A stretch of 64,000 nucleotides of DNA from Bacteroidales bacterium (GTDB lineage: Bacteria > Bacteroidota > Bacteroidia > Bacteroidales > UBA1715): the NCBI GenBank assembly GCA_024409235.1, contig JAKSUA010000011.1, positions 16,324-80,323 of the forward strand, in the 5' to 3' direction. Of this stretch, positions 42,242 to 51,678 are shown piece after piece. The translations under genes and the position numbers were made by a program. Position 1 is the stretch's first letter; every line of letters starts with the position of its first letter. The notes under the pieces were generated by a model. That model searched no databases. It saw only the letters and a program-made list of their open reading frames with translations, and had not been told where the DNA came from.

Positions 42242-42799
42242 CTAAAAATTAGTTCCCAACGACATACCGACACACGTCTTTGTATTCAAAAAATGGTAAG
42301 GCGATTGAACCGAAAAATTTGCTGCGCCATACAACCACGATCCTAACGGAACCTTTACTCTGACACCTATTTCCATAATAGGATAAATATGTTCTTTTGT
42401 AAATTCTATTAATAACGGGTTCAAATATGGCGTAAAAATAATCTCATCGCTCATCGGAACATTATAAGAAACTCCTTCTGGGATAAAACACAACAACAAA
42501 CCTATGGCAGGAATATCTGAATCGGTATATTCTAGAGCTGCCATTGCTAAAAGTCCCGTTACTGCACCAACAGGACATTGAAACAGAAAGTCATGATTAG
42601 TTTCACGACCAAAACGCAAACTATAATTTAAGCCAAGACTTCTGCTTTTTGGAATCCACTCAAAATGCACTCCAGTTGTATAAGAAATTTCCGAACGAAT
42701 ATTAGTACCAACTTGTCCGAATCCAGACAGTTCAAAAGAGCTCTGAGAAAATCCGACTAACGGAAGTATCAATATTACAATTAAAAACAACTTTTTCAT
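42242..42799 (-). CDS. Outer membrane beta-barrel protein, function unknown
   Basis: A 185-residue protein with signal peptide MKKLFLIVILILPLVGFSQ. Amphipathic strands end with GMSLGTNF, an aromatic C-terminus typical of barrels. The family cannot be named. It is sandwiched between cca (5-bp gap) and the amidohydrolase (8-bp gap) in an operon. Confidence 0.7.
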   Translation of the reverse strand: MKKLFLIVILILPLVGFSQSSFELSGFGQVGTNIRSEISYTTGVHFEWIPKSRSLGLNYSLRFGRETNHDFLFQCPVGAVTGLLAMAALEYTDSDIPAIGLLLCFIPEGVSYNVPMSDEIIFTPYLNPLLIEFTKEHIYPIMEIGVRVKVPLGSWLYGAANFSVQSPYHFLNTKTCVGMSLGTNF

Positions 42800-42804
42800 G
42801 ACAT

Positions 42805-44214
42805 TTATATATTAGCAGTCAATCCAAGTTCTTTGCCCTTTTGCAACATAAAAGCAAAAGCTTCTTCATGATTATTACCTATCACACCATCAAGAATTGC
42901 CTCACGGATTGCAAGCTTGATTTCGCCGACTTCGCGCGAAGGCTGAATATTAAAAGTAGCAATAATTTCCTCACCTGTAATTGGTGGTTGCCAATTACGT
43001 AAAGCATCCTTCTCCTCTACCTGTTTTAATTTCTCACGAACTAGCTGAAAATTGTCAAGAAACTTTTTTACCTTCATCTCATTCTTTGAAGTAATATCCG
43101 CTTCACACAATATCATAAGGTCGTCAATATCGTCACCTGCATCAAACAAAAGTCTTCTCACAGCTGAATCACTTACCTCATCATCGACCAAAGCAATCGG
43201 ACGAAGGTGCAAAGAAACAAGTTTCTGAACGTATTTCATTTTTTCATTCATCGGCAACTTCAAACGACGAAAAACATCTACCACCATACGTCCGCCTACT
43301 ACATCATGTCCGTAAAAAGTCCATCCAATTCCTTCGACATATTTTTTCGTACGAGGTTTTGCAATATCATGAAGCAAAGCAGTCCATCGCAGCCATAAAT
43401 TGTCGCTATGTTTTGCCACATTATCAAGAACTTCCAAAGTATGAAGAAAATTATCCTTGTGACCACATCCATTAACATACTCAACACCTTTCAACTTTGT
43501 CAGTTCCGGGAAAATCAATTCTAACAAACCTGCTTTGTCAAGAAGCATAATACCCTTTGACGGTACCGCAGTCATTAGAATCTTGTTGAATTCATCCATA
43601 TTGCGCTCCATAGACACAATGGAAATTCTTTCACGCATACGACGTATTCCTTCAAAGGTTTTCTCCTCTATTGTAAAATTTAACTGAGATGCAAAACGAA
43701 CAGCACGCATCATGCGAAGTGGATCATCGGAAAAAGTAATGTCTGGATCAAGCGGCGTGCGGATGATTTTGTCATTCATATCCTGCAACCCATTGAACGG
43801 ATCCAACAATTCCGCAAAATTTTCCTTATTTAAAGAAAGAGCCAAGGCATTTATAGTAAAATCCCTCCGGTTCTGGTCTTCCTGCAATGTTCCAGCTTCT
43901 ACATGGGGCTTACGTGAATCATGTGAATATGATTCTTTTCTTGCACCAACAAATTCATAATCAAAATTTTTATAACGGAACATTGCCGTACCAAAATTTT
44001 TGAATACAGAAACTGTCAACTTTGGTGAAATAGCATGAGCAGTTTTTTCGGCAAGTGAGATTCCATTTCCCAACGTCACAATATCAACATCACTATTTGG
44101 GCGACGAAGAAAAATATCACGTACAAAACCTCCTATTACAAATGCTTTAACACCTTCTGCATCTGCAATCTCGGAAATTTTTTTTAATACAAAATCGTCA
44201 AGAAACTCTTCCAT
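42805..44214 (-). CDS. cca: CCA-adding tRNA nucleotidyltransferase / poly(A) polymerase family with HD domain
   Basis: A 469-residue protein. The N-terminal nucleotidyltransferase head has the motif FVIGGFVRDIFLRRPNSDVDIVTLGNG (D-x-D metal site). FTINALALSL and DPLRMMRAVRFASQL are typical of this superfamily. An HD domain follows (LLHDIAKPRTKKYVEG, FYGHDVVGG). It adds or repairs the tRNA 3' CCA end, which fits the first tRNA-Leu at 46514, where CCA is not encoded. It is the first gene of an operon with the outer membrane protein and the amidohydrolase. Confidence 0.92.
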   Translation of the reverse strand: MEEFLDDFVLKKISEIADAEGVKAFVIGGFVRDIFLRRPNSDVDIVTLGNGISLAEKTAHAISPKLTVSVFKNFGTAMFRYKNFDYEFVGARKESYSHDSRKPHVEAGTLQEDQNRRDFTINALALSLNKENFAELLDPFNGLQDMNDKIIRTPLDPDITFSDDPLRMMRAVRFASQLNFTIEEKTFEGIRRMRERISIVSMERNMDEFNKILMTAVPSKGIMLLDKAGLLELIFPELTKLKGVEYVNGCGHKDNFLHTLEVLDNVAKHSDNLWLRWTALLHDIAKPRTKKYVEGIGWTFYGHDVVGGRMVVDVFRRLKLPMNEKMKYVQKLVSLHLRPIALVDDEVSDSAVRRLLFDAGDDIDDLMILCEADITSKNEMKVKKFLDNFQLVREKLKQVEEKDALRNWQPPITGEEIIATFNIQPSREVGEIKLAIREAILDGVIGNNHEEAFAFMLQKGKELGLTANI

Positions 44215-44307
44215 AACCTATTTGACATTTGCAAAGATACAAGAACATTCAAAGTTTCATTCTATCAATTAAAAATTTTGTTTTCTTTGTTCTGTCAAAT
44301 ATCTGCA

Positions 44308-46470
44308 ATGAAAAAATATCTTAGTGTTGTAATTCTTACGATTTTCTGTAGTGTTGCTTCGCCAGCACAAAAACTTACCCTAGACGACATCTACAAGTAT
44401 TATGTATATTATCACAATTACTTTTTTGATGAATGCAACGTATATGGTAATTCCATTTACTATGGTCCGTATCGTATTCCTTTTACTTCGGAAAATAATT
44501 TGTTCCCAGCAAATAAAATACAACAGATTCCTCAGGTTCCAAATTCGGTTGAGTTAAAAGTAAATAAACAAGAATCAATTGCTATTTTCAGCAATGATTT
44601 AGCTGCATTACGTAGAAATTCAGCCATTGGATCATATCAATTTATTCAACTTAACAGCAGCGATACATGTGCAAAACCTCTGATAAAAGACAATAACATC
44701 CAGCTAATTAATCCTATTTTTTCACCTGACGGAGAAAAACTTTGTTTTGTACACAACAACAATTTATGTTACACATCTTTTGATGGAAATTTAACATATA
44801 TCACTACCGATGGAAAAGATGGTGAAAAAATAAACGGCTTACCAAATTTAGTCTATGAAGAAGAATTTTCCATGACAACAGCGTATTGGTGGTCTCCTGA
44901 CTCAAAAAAAATACTATTCCTTTCTTTTGACGAATCACACATCAAAGATAGACCATTATATCTCTATGATGCAGAAGAAACTGTTGATGCCCAACTTCAA
45001 TTTCAAAAATACAGTTTTGCAGGTGAAAAAAATGCAGTGATTACTGCCTTTACCTATGATTTAGAGCATAATAAAATTGAAGAAATTCCTGTTCCACAAG
45101 ATGTTTTTGATGCAAGTTACATTCCTTCTGCCACATGGATTAACGAAAATGAACTTACACTTTCCTATTTAAACCGCAGGCAAAATCACGAACAGATTTA
45201 TATTTTCAACATAAAAGACAAATCATTTAAGAAGATAACAGATAATCTGTCTGTTTACATTAACAAAAGTGAAATTTACCCAATACCTAACGAACCAAAC
45301 AGATTTCTACTTATTACCGACAATTACTACGATAATAAATACATTTATATCTGGAATGGAACAGAACGAGAGAAAGATTTCTGGGGCCCGATAACTGATT
45401 TTTACGGTTACTTCAGCGAAGATTCCACAATTCGTTTCCAAACTCAAGGAAATACACTACGCGATAGAAATATCGTTTCTCTAAATATTTATACAAAAGT
45501 TTCCACAATTCTATCCGAAACAACAGGATGGAACGAAGCAAAATTTTCTTCCAACGGGCAACATTTCTTGCTGAATCACAATGAAATTAACATAAAAGAA
45601 AATTCTGAATACACTTGCTCAATGAAGATTGACCATGGAAAAGTTGACACTTTGTGGACCCGCTATGAAAACTCCACAATTCATAATTTTTCTTATTCTG
45701 ATTTTCAGTTAGCACCAATCGAGTGGATTTCTATTCCTTCAGAAAATCTAACCCTCAATGCTTACATTATAAAACCAAAACTTAAGAAAAAGCAGAAATG
45801 CCCTGTTTACGTTACCGTATATGGTGGCCCAACAGAACAAATTGTTGTTAATGCATATAACTACGAAACTTTTTGGTTTCAATATCTTGTTCAACAAGGA
45901 TATGCTGTGGTTGTAGTTGACCCACGAAGTTCCACAGGAAGAGGTACCAATTTTGAAAAACAAGTTTACGGAAAACTTGGAACTATGCAGGCCAAAGATA
46001 TGCATCATGTGGCAAATTATCTAAAAAGCCTTCCTTATGTTGACGGAAATAATTTAGCAATAGAAGGATGGAGTTTTGGCGGCTACCTTTCATTACTAAC
46101 TGCCACAAAATATCCCGATGACTACAAAGCTGTTATAGCCATTGCTCCTGTTGCAGACTGGCGCATGTACGACAATATATATTCCGAAAAATACATGGGA
46201 CTGCCGGAGGAAAATACTGAAGGATATGAAAACAGCAACGTTCTTACTAACATAAAGAATCTTCAGGCCAGCGTATTAATTGCATACGGTACTGCTGATG
46301 ACAACGTAAGAAACTGCAATGAAATGGCAATTATCAGAGAATGCATTAACAATGAGAAGGATGTACGGACACTTTTATTTCCGGGAGACAACCACAATTT
46401 AGCAGGCTATCATTCACGTATTTTTTTAATCCGCAATATGTTTAAATTCCTTGAAGAGAATTTAAAGTAG
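44308..46470 (+). CDS. Dipeptidyl peptidase IV-type S9 serine peptidase
   Basis: About 720 residues starting MKKYLSVVILTIFCSVASPAQ at 44308, a signal peptide. A frame start at 44278 is rejected because it would put ten residues before it. A beta-propeller N-domain contains the YEEEF motif (LVYEEEFSMTTAYWWSPDSKK), the DPP-IV double-Glu motif that binds the substrate N-terminus. The C-terminal alpha/beta hydrolase domain has the nucleophile GWSFGGYLS, the aspartate in AYGTADDNV and the histidine in PGDNHNL. It cleaves X-Pro dipeptides from peptides in the periplasm, supporting peptide use. Confidence 0.93.
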   Translation: MKKYLSVVILTIFCSVASPAQKLTLDDIYKYYVYYHNYFFDECNVYGNSIYYGPYRIPFTSENNLFPANKIQQIPQVPNSVELKVNKQESIAIFSNDLAALRRNSAIGSYQFIQLNSSDTCAKPLIKDNNIQLINPIFSPDGEKLCFVHNNNLCYTSFDGNLTYITTDGKDGEKINGLPNLVYEEEFSMTTAYWWSPDSKKILFLSFDESHIKDRPLYLYDAEETVDAQLQFQKYSFAGEKNAVITAFTYDLEHNKIEEIPVPQDVFDASYIPSATWINENELTLSYLNRRQNHEQIYIFNIKDKSFKKITDNLSVYINKSEIYPIPNEPNRFLLITDNYYDNKYIYIWNGTEREKDFWGPITDFYGYFSEDSTIRFQTQGNTLRDRNIVSLNIYTKVSTILSETTGWNEAKFSSNGQHFLLNHNEINIKENSEYTCSMKIDHGKVDTLWTRYENSTIHNFSYSDFQLAPIEWISIPSENLTLNAYIIKPKLKKKQKCPVYVTVYGGPTEQIVVNAYNYETFWFQYLVQQGYAVVVVDPRSSTGRGTNFEKQVYGKLGTMQAKDMHHVANYLKSLPYVDGNNLAIEGWSFGGYLSLLTATKYPDDYKAVIAIAPVADWRMYDNIYSEKYMGLPEENTEGYENSNVLTNIKNLQASVLIAYGTADDNVRNCNEMAIIRECINNEKDVRTLLFPGDNHNLAGYHSRIFLIRNMFKFLEENLK

Positions 46471-46473
46471 TTT

Positions 46474-46503
46474 TTTGCACCATAGAAAAAAAGATTATTT
46501 TTG
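46474..46503 (+). promoter_or_regulatory. Promoter of the tRNA-Leu pair
   Basis: TTTG (46474-46477), 18-base spacer, TATTTTTG (46496-46503). It fits the Bacteroidota pattern well, and transcription would begin a few bases before the first tRNA at 46514. Confidence 0.75.
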
Positions 46504-46513
46504 TGCATCAGTT

Positions 46514-46597
46514 GCTCAAATGTTGGAATTGGTAGACAAGCATGTTTCAGGAGCATGTGCCTTTACGGGCATACGGGTTCGACTCCCGTTTTGAGCA
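46514..46597 (+). tRNA. tRNA-Leu (CAG)
   Basis: Class II tRNA: acceptor GCTCAAA/TTTGAGC, anticodon stem CATGT/GCATG with loop TTCAGGA (anticodon CAG at 46548-46550), long variable arm, T-loop GTTCGACTC. The 3' CCA is not encoded, because CTT follows the discriminator A. Confidence 0.93.
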
Positions 46598-46602
46598 CTT
46601 TA

Positions 46603-46689
46603 GCCCATGTGTTGGAATTGGTAGACAAGCATGTTTGAGGGGCATGTGGCCATTAGGCTGTACGGGTTCAAGTCCCGTCGTGGGCACCA
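46603..46689 (+). tRNA. tRNA-Leu (GAG)
   Basis: Class II tRNA: acceptor GCCCATG/CGTGGGC, anticodon loop TTGAGGG (anticodon GAG at 46637-46639), variable arm and T-arm with GTTCAAGTC. The 3' CCA is encoded (46687-46689). It starts five bases after the first tRNA-Leu, so both come from one precursor. Confidence 0.93.
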
Positions 46690-46699
46690 AACTTTTCTC

Positions 46700-47743
46700 A
46701 TGAAATCCCAGGTTTTCATAGGTTTAATGTCGGGTACATCCGTGGACGGACTGGATATATGTGCCGCAACTTTCAAAGATAATTCATACACTATTCTCGA
46801 CGCCGACACTATTAAATACCCAAAAGAACTTCACGACAAGTTACTATACTCACATGAATTGTCAGCCTTGAACTTAGCACAATTAAGTGTTGATTTTGGT
46901 AAATTTTGTGGTCAGCAAGTTGCAGAATTCGTAACAAAAAAGAACGTCCGTGCTGATTTTATTGCAAGCCACGGACAAACAGTTTTCCACACTCCTCACA
47001 CAGGACTAACTCTACAGATTGGCTCAGGTGCACATATTGCCGCAGAATCTGGAATTTCAACAATATGTGATTTCCGTTCACTTGACGTTGCCACTGGTGG
47101 CCAAGGCGCTCCCCTAGTTCCTATTGGAGACGAGCTTCTGTTTCCTGAGTACGACTATTGTCTTAATATCGGCGGATTTGCAAACGTTTCCACCAAAACA
47201 AACGGAAAAAGAATTGCCTGGGACATATGCCCATCGAATATTGTATTAAATTCATTTGCTCAGAAATTCGGATTTGATTATGACGAAAATGGTATTCTTG
47301 GGGAAAAAGGAAATATCAATCAAGAACTTCTGCAGGATTTGAACGATATCGTTTTTTACTCACAACAGGCACCAAAATCATTAGGCAGAGAATGGGTAGA
47401 AACATACATACACCCTCTTTTCGAAAAATATGCCTTAAGCGACGAAGATTCAATGCGTACGTATTACGAACATTGTGCAATGCAGATTGGACACACACTA
47501 AAAGGAATATCAACAAGAACACTTTGTACAGGAGGTGGTGTAAAGAATAAATTTCTTATGCAATTAATTGCTAAATATTCCGAATCAGAACTTATTATTC
47601 CAGAACCACTGCTTATTGACTACAAAGAAGCACTCATATTCGCATATTTAGGCTACTTGCGGGTTAATAACAAGCCAAATTGCCTTGCGTCTGTTACTGG
47701 GGCAAAAAAGAATGTTTGCGGAGGCGTAATTTGGGAGATATAA
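46700..47743 (+). CDS. anmK: Anhydro-N-acetylmuramic acid kinase
   Basis: A 347-residue kinase that phosphorylates and opens anhydro-MurNAc during peptidoglycan recycling. It begins MKSQVFIGLMSGTSVDGLDICAA, the canonical AnmK motif, and has ASHGQTVFHTP and LNIGGFANVS. The start at 46700 is required because a longer frame would run through the tRNA gene. The ATG is only ten bases after the tRNA CCA end, so the gene is probably transcribed with the tRNAs and released by tRNA 3' processing. Confidence 0.94.
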   Translation: MKSQVFIGLMSGTSVDGLDICAATFKDNSYTILDADTIKYPKELHDKLLYSHELSALNLAQLSVDFGKFCGQQVAEFVTKKNVRADFIASHGQTVFHTPHTGLTLQIGSGAHIAAESGISTICDFRSLDVATGGQGAPLVPIGDELLFPEYDYCLNIGGFANVSTKTNGKRIAWDICPSNIVLNSFAQKFGFDYDENGILGEKGNINQELLQDLNDIVFYSQQAPKSLGREWVETYIHPLFEKYALSDEDSMRTYYEHCAMQIGHTLKGISTRTLCTGGGVKNKFLMQLIAKYSESELIIPEPLLIDYKEALIFAYLGYLRVNNKPNCLASVTGAKKNVCGGVIWEI

Positions 47744-47798
47744 AATAGACTCCAAAATTATTTAAGACGAACTCCTCAAAAAATGCATATAATTATTC

Positions 47799-47906
47799 TT
47801 AATACGGATCGTCAGGTTCATTGCTGCCAGCAATTCTTCCAAATTCACCTCTTTCCTTACTCCCCAAAATAGCACTAAAATCTTCCTCTGAGAATGAAAA
47901 TCCGGT
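47799..47906 (-). pseudogene. Possible short remnant of a protein gene
   Basis: A minus-strand frame of 35 codons between two stops has protein-like composition: FSFSEEDFSAILGSKERGEF, then GRIAGSNEPDDPY and a stop. There is no start codon. It could be the tail of a decayed gene whose upstream part is lost, or chance. It lies in the 271-bp space between anmK and cellobiose phosphorylase, which otherwise holds only a terminator. Confidence 0.25.
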
Positions 47907-47960
47907 CTAATGGTCAAAAAACAAAATTAGAGAAAAGTCTTTTGATTTATGAGAAAATAA

Positions 47961-47994
47961 AAAAGCCCATCACAATATATGTAATGGACTTTTT
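47961..47994. terminator. Terminator between anmK and cellobiose phosphorylase
   Basis: AAAAG-c-CCAT pairs with ATGG-a-CTTTT (one mismatch) with a 13-base loop. A-rich and T-rich flanks give a T-tract on both strands. It lies 21 bases after the cellobiose phosphorylase stop. Confidence 0.6.
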
Positions 47995-48014
47995 TGATTA
48001 TCGTTATTAATGGA

Positions 48015-50450
48015 TTATCCCATGATAACTTCAACTTTGTTAGTTGTACCTTTCTCTTGCATTGGAACAACGATACCGCTCACTTCTTTACCGTTTACGA
48101 TAAGTTGTTTAACACCTTTGCTTACATGGTTAGGGTTCTTAACTGTAATTTCGTAAGTAGCACCACGGAATTGACGAGTCATTGAGAAACCGTCCCATGC
48201 TGTTGGGATACAAGGGTTGATTGATATACCATCATAATCTGGTTTCAAACCAAGGATGTATTGGATAATAGCGTAGAAGTTCCATGCTGCAGTACCACTC
48301 AACCAAGAGTTCTTAGCTTCACCTGGACGATATGCATCTTTACCAGCGATCATTTGGCAATATACATATGGCTCAACTTTATGAAGATCAGAAATTTCTT
48401 CCAAGAAACTTGGAGCTATCTTAGTATAGTATTCGTATGCACGGTCACCACGGCCAATCATTGTTTCACCAATCATAATCCAAGGGTTATTGTGGCAGAA
48501 AATACCTGCATTTTCTTTGTAACCTGCTGGATATGTTGAGATTTCACCATATTCGATATAGTATTTTGTGAATGCTGGGTTGTTCAATACGATACCATAT
48601 TCGCAGTCAAGTCTTTCTTTAACAGAATTAAGTGCTTTTTCACAAAGTCCTTCTTCTTTACCGATTTCTGCCATTGTACACCATCCTTGAGATTCGATGA
48701 AAATTTTAGCTTCTTCGTTTTCGTTAGAACCAACTTTACGTCCGAAGTAATCGTATGCACGCAAGTACCATTCGCCATCCCAACCGTCTTTCTTAACGGC
48801 TTCAATCATGTTGTCAACATGTTTTTGAGCTTCGGCAGCTTCTTCGTTTTTACCGATTTGTTTGCAAAGTTTAACGAATTCTTTTCCGTAGATTACGAAC
48901 AAACCTGCAATCATCAATGATTCAGCAGTTCTACCTTTCTTGTTACCTGTTGTTTGGAATGATTCGTTAGGATCATTAGAGAAACAGTTCAAGTTCAAGC
49001 AGTCATTCCAGTCAGCACGACCAATCAATGGCAAATTGTGAGGACCAAGGTTGTTAACTACATGATAGAAAGAGATCTTCAAGTGTTCGAAATGAGTTTT
49101 TGCTTTTGATTCATCGTTATCGAAAGGAACCATTTCGTCAAGAATAGAGAAATCACCAGTTTCTTTGATGTATTCTGTAGTTGACAAAATCAACCAAAGT
49201 GGGTCATCGTTGAAGTCACCACCAATAGCAGAGTTACCTTTTTTAGTAAGTGGTTGATATTGGTGATAGCATGAACCATCTTCGAATTGAGTTGCAGCGA
49301 TGTCAAGGATTCTTTCGCGAGCACGAGCAGGAATTTGGTGAACGAAACCAATCAAATCTTGGTTAGAATCACGGAATCCCATACCACGTCCGATACCTGA
49401 TTCAAAGAATGAAGCAGAACGAGACATGTTGAATGTAATCATACATTGATATTGGTTCCAGATGTTAACCATACGGTCAAGTCTTTCATCGTTAGACTTG
49501 ATAGTGATTTTACCAAGTAGATTATCCCAATAAGCACGTAATTCATTGAATGCAGCAGTTACTTTTTCAACAGTATCGTACTTAGCAATCATAGCCTTAG
49601 CTGGTTTCTTGTTGATAACCAACTTGCTTTCCCATTTTTCTTCTGGAGCAACTTCAACATAACCAAGCATGAAAATAAAATCTTTACTTTCACCTGGAGC
49701 TAATTCAACTTCAATATAATGAGAAGCAATTGGAGACCATCCGTGAGCTTCAGTATTTCTTGGTTTGCCTTCGAATACAGCATCAGGACGATCAAAACCA
49801 TTGTACAAACCAATAAATGATTCGCGGTCTGTATCGTAACCTTGAATTGGAGTATTTACAGAATAGAATGCGTAGTGATTACGGCGTTCTTTGAATTCAG
49901 TTTTGTGATAGATAACAGAACCTTCGATTTCAACTTCACCTGTTGAGAAGTTACGTTGGAAGTTTTCCATATCGTCCGAAGCATTCCACAAACACCATTC
50001 AATGAAAGAGAAGAATTTAAGTTTTTTAGTCTCTTTTGTAGTGTTTTTCAAAGATACTTTCAAAACTTCACCCCAAAAACCTAGTGGTACGAATTGAAGA
50101 ACTTCAGCTTCAACACCATTTTTAGCACCTTTGATTTTTGTGTAGCTCATACCATGATGGCATTCATAGCTATCAAGAGTTGTTTTGCATGGTTTCCAAC
50201 CTGGATTCCAAACAGTATCACCATCTTTAATGTAGAAATATTTTCCTCCATCATCTGTAGGAACATTGTTATAACGGTAACGAGTCAAACGACGGAATTT
50301 AGCGTCTTTGTAGAACGTATAACCACCGCCTGTGTTAGATACTAAAGAAAAGAAATCCTCGTTTCCAAGGTAGTTAATCCAAGGATAAGGAGTTTTAGGA
50401 TTTGTGATGACGTATTCTCTGTTTGCATCATCGAAAAAACCGTATTTCAT
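48015..50450 (-). CDS. Cellobiose phosphorylase (GH94)
   Basis: An 811-residue GH94 enzyme that splits cellobiose with phosphate into glucose-1-phosphate and glucose, saving one [67 protein letters not shown] and [16 protein letters not shown] (catalytic aspartate in ADWND) are family hallmarks. There is no signal peptide, so it is cytoplasmic. Length and sequence are, from memory, very close to clostridial cellobiose phosphorylases. It complements the secreted GH8 enzyme at the window start. It is monocistronic, with a weak -7-like TATATTTC upstream (50491-50498). Confidence 0.92.
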   Translation of the reverse strand: MKYGFFDDANREYVITNPKTPYPWINYLGNEDFFSLVSNTGGGYTFYKDAKFRRLTRYRYNNVPTDDGGKYFYIKDGDTVWNPGWKPCKTTLDSYECHHGMSYTKIKGAKNGVEAEVLQFVPLGFWGEVLKVSLKNTTKETKKLKFFSFIEWCLWNASDDMENFQRNFSTGEVEIEGSVIYHKTEFKERRNHYAFYSVNTPIQGYDTDRESFIGLYNGFDRPDAVFEGKPRNTEAHGWSPIASHYIEVELAPGESKDFIFMLGYVEVAPEEKWESKLVINKKPAKAMIAKYDTVEKVTAAFNELRAYWDNLLGKITIKSNDERLDRMVNIWNQYQCMITFNMSRSASFFESGIGRGMGFRDSNQDLIGFVHQIPARARERILDIAATQFEDGSCYHQYQPLTKKGNSAIGGDFNDDPLWLILSTTEYIKETGDFSILDEMVPFDNDESKAKTHFEHLKISFYHVVNNLGPHNLPLIGRADWNDCLNLNCFSNDPNESFQTTGNKKGRTAESLMIAGLFVIYGKEFVKLCKQIGKNEEAAEAQKHVDNMIEAVKKDGWDGEWYLRAYDYFGRKVGSNENEEAKIFIESQGWCTMAEIGKEEGLCEKALNSVKERLDCEYGIVLNNPAFTKYYIEYGEISTYPAGYKENAGIFCHNNPWIMIGETMIGRGDRAYEYYTKIAPSFLEEISDLHKVEPYVYCQMIAGKDAYRPGEAKNSWLSGTAAWNFYAIIQYILGLKPDYDGISINPCIPTAWDGFSMTRQFRGATYEITVKNPNHVSKGVKQLIVNGKEVSGIVVPMQEKGTTNKVEVIMG

Positions 50451-50553
50451 AGATAATTTTTAAAAATTAAACATTCATTTTTTAGGTTGCGAAATATAGT
50501 CATATTTTCTGAAAAATATTCCGATTTGATTTCGTAAATATCCTTTGAAAATA

Positions 50554-51288
50554 TTACTTACGCTGTCTGCAGACTTCGTACACACACATAGCTGTTGCTG
50601 CAGAAACATTTAAGGAAGATATTTCTCCCTGCATAGGAATTTTTATACTGCTGTTTGCCATTTCGATAATAGAGCTCTCAATGCCATTTTCTTCAGCACC
50701 AAATACCAATGCTATTGGTTGAGTTAAATCAGCATCATAACAATTTTCTGAGAATTTCTCAGAAACACAAACAACTTGTATTCCACTTTCCTGTAAAAAA
50801 GCAACTGCTCCTTTTAAAGAACGGACCTTGCAGATTGGTATTTTAAACAAAGCACCAGCAGAAGTTTTTATTGCATCTGCACCTATCTGGGCAGAACCCT
50901 TTTGAGGAACTATTATTGCATCAACACCCATGCATTCACAAGTTCTTGTAATTGCACCAAAATTTCGCACATCACAAACTTGATCTAAAATTACAAAAAA
51001 TGGATTTCCTCCCTTTTCAAAAATTGATGGTACAATCTGCTCAATGTCTTGGAATTCAATTGGAGACATAAATGCAATGATTCCTTGATGAGCCTTTCTT
51101 GTAAGCTTATTTAATTTCTCGATTGGAACACTTTTTATTGTTACATTTTGTTTTCTCGCACGAAAAATTATTTCACGAATCTGTTCGTTATCAGATTGCT
51201 TTTTGATTAAAATTTGGTCGATTGGTTTACATTCTTGTAATGCTTCAAGAATTGCATGACAACCATAAATCATTTCTTGATGTTCCAT
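50554..51288 (-). CDS. rlmB: 23S rRNA 2'-O-methyltransferase, RlmB-type (SpoU family)
   Basis: About 244 residues starting MEHQEMIYGCHAILEALQ at 51288. A start at 51318 would overlap the preceding gene. The N-terminal substrate domain is followed by the trefoil-knot SPOUT domain: VILDQVCDVRNFGAITRTCECMG (motif 1), LVFGAEENGIESSIIEMAN (motif 2) and SSLNVSAATAMCVYEV (motif 3). It probably methylates ribose at G2251 of 23S rRNA, though close paralogues modify tRNA. It follows the DUF3467 gene by four bases. Confidence 0.88.
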   Translation of the reverse strand: MEHQEMIYGCHAILEALQECKPIDQILIKKQSDNEQIREIIFRARKQNVTIKSVPIEKLNKLTRKAHQGIIAFMSPIEFQDIEQIVPSIFEKGGNPFFVILDQVCDVRNFGAITRTCECMGVDAIIVPQKGSAQIGADAIKTSAGALFKIPICKVRSLKGAVAFLQESGIQVVCVSEKFSENCYDADLTQPIALVFGAEENGIESSIIEMANSSIKIPMQGEISSLNVSAATAMCVYEVCRQRK

Positions 51289-51292
51289 AAAT

Positions 51293-51604
51293 TTAGGCTT
51301 GAGCTGATCCTGAACCAATGTTAGGAATTGGAATAGTTGGATTGTTGTTTGTCTTTATCGGACCAATATTTTGTTCGTATTTCTGAACATTTTCCTGTAA
51401 CGCGCCAAGCAATTTCTTCGCATGTTCAGGTGTCAGAATAATTCTCGACATAACCTTTGCCTTTGGTGTTCCTGGCATCATTCTTACAAAATCCAAGATA
51501 AATTCAGAATTTGAGTGAGAAATAATAGCAAGATTCGAATAAATTCCATCGGCAACATCAGCAGGTAAATCTATACTGATTTGTTGTTGATTATTGTTTT
51601 CCAT
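51293..51604 (-). CDS. DUF3467-family small protein
   Basis: A 103-residue protein with NNNQQQISIDLPADVADGIY, FVRMMPGTPKAKVMSRIILTPEHAKKLLGALQENV and an Asn/Pro/Ile-rich tail. This is the DUF3467 family, which in Bacteroidota sits near rpoBC. Function unknown. It is separated from rpoC by a terminator and from rlmB by four bases. Confidence 0.88.
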   Translation of the reverse strand: MENNNQQQISIDLPADVADGIYSNLAIISHSNSEFILDFVRMMPGTPKAKVMSRIILTPEHAKKLLGALQENVQKYEQNIGPIKTNNNPTIPIPNIGSGSAQA

Positions 51605-51621
51605 AATTCTAATTTTTTTAG

Positions 51622-51658
51622 AAAAAAAAAGACAAAGGAATAAATACTCCTTTGTCTT
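51622..51658 (-). terminator. Terminator after rpoC
   Basis: AAGACAAAGGA/TCCTTTGTCTT, an 11-bp stem with an 8-base loop. On the minus strand a T run continues from the stem. It ends the long ribosomal protein / RNA polymerase operon, 20 bases past the rpoC stop. Confidence 0.9.
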
Positions 51659-51678
51659 CTTTTTAGTTTAAAGAGATT

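Noticed and set aside
46600..46809. Minus-strand open frame over the second tRNA-Leu
   Set aside because: It is antisense to a tRNA gene and to the anmK start.
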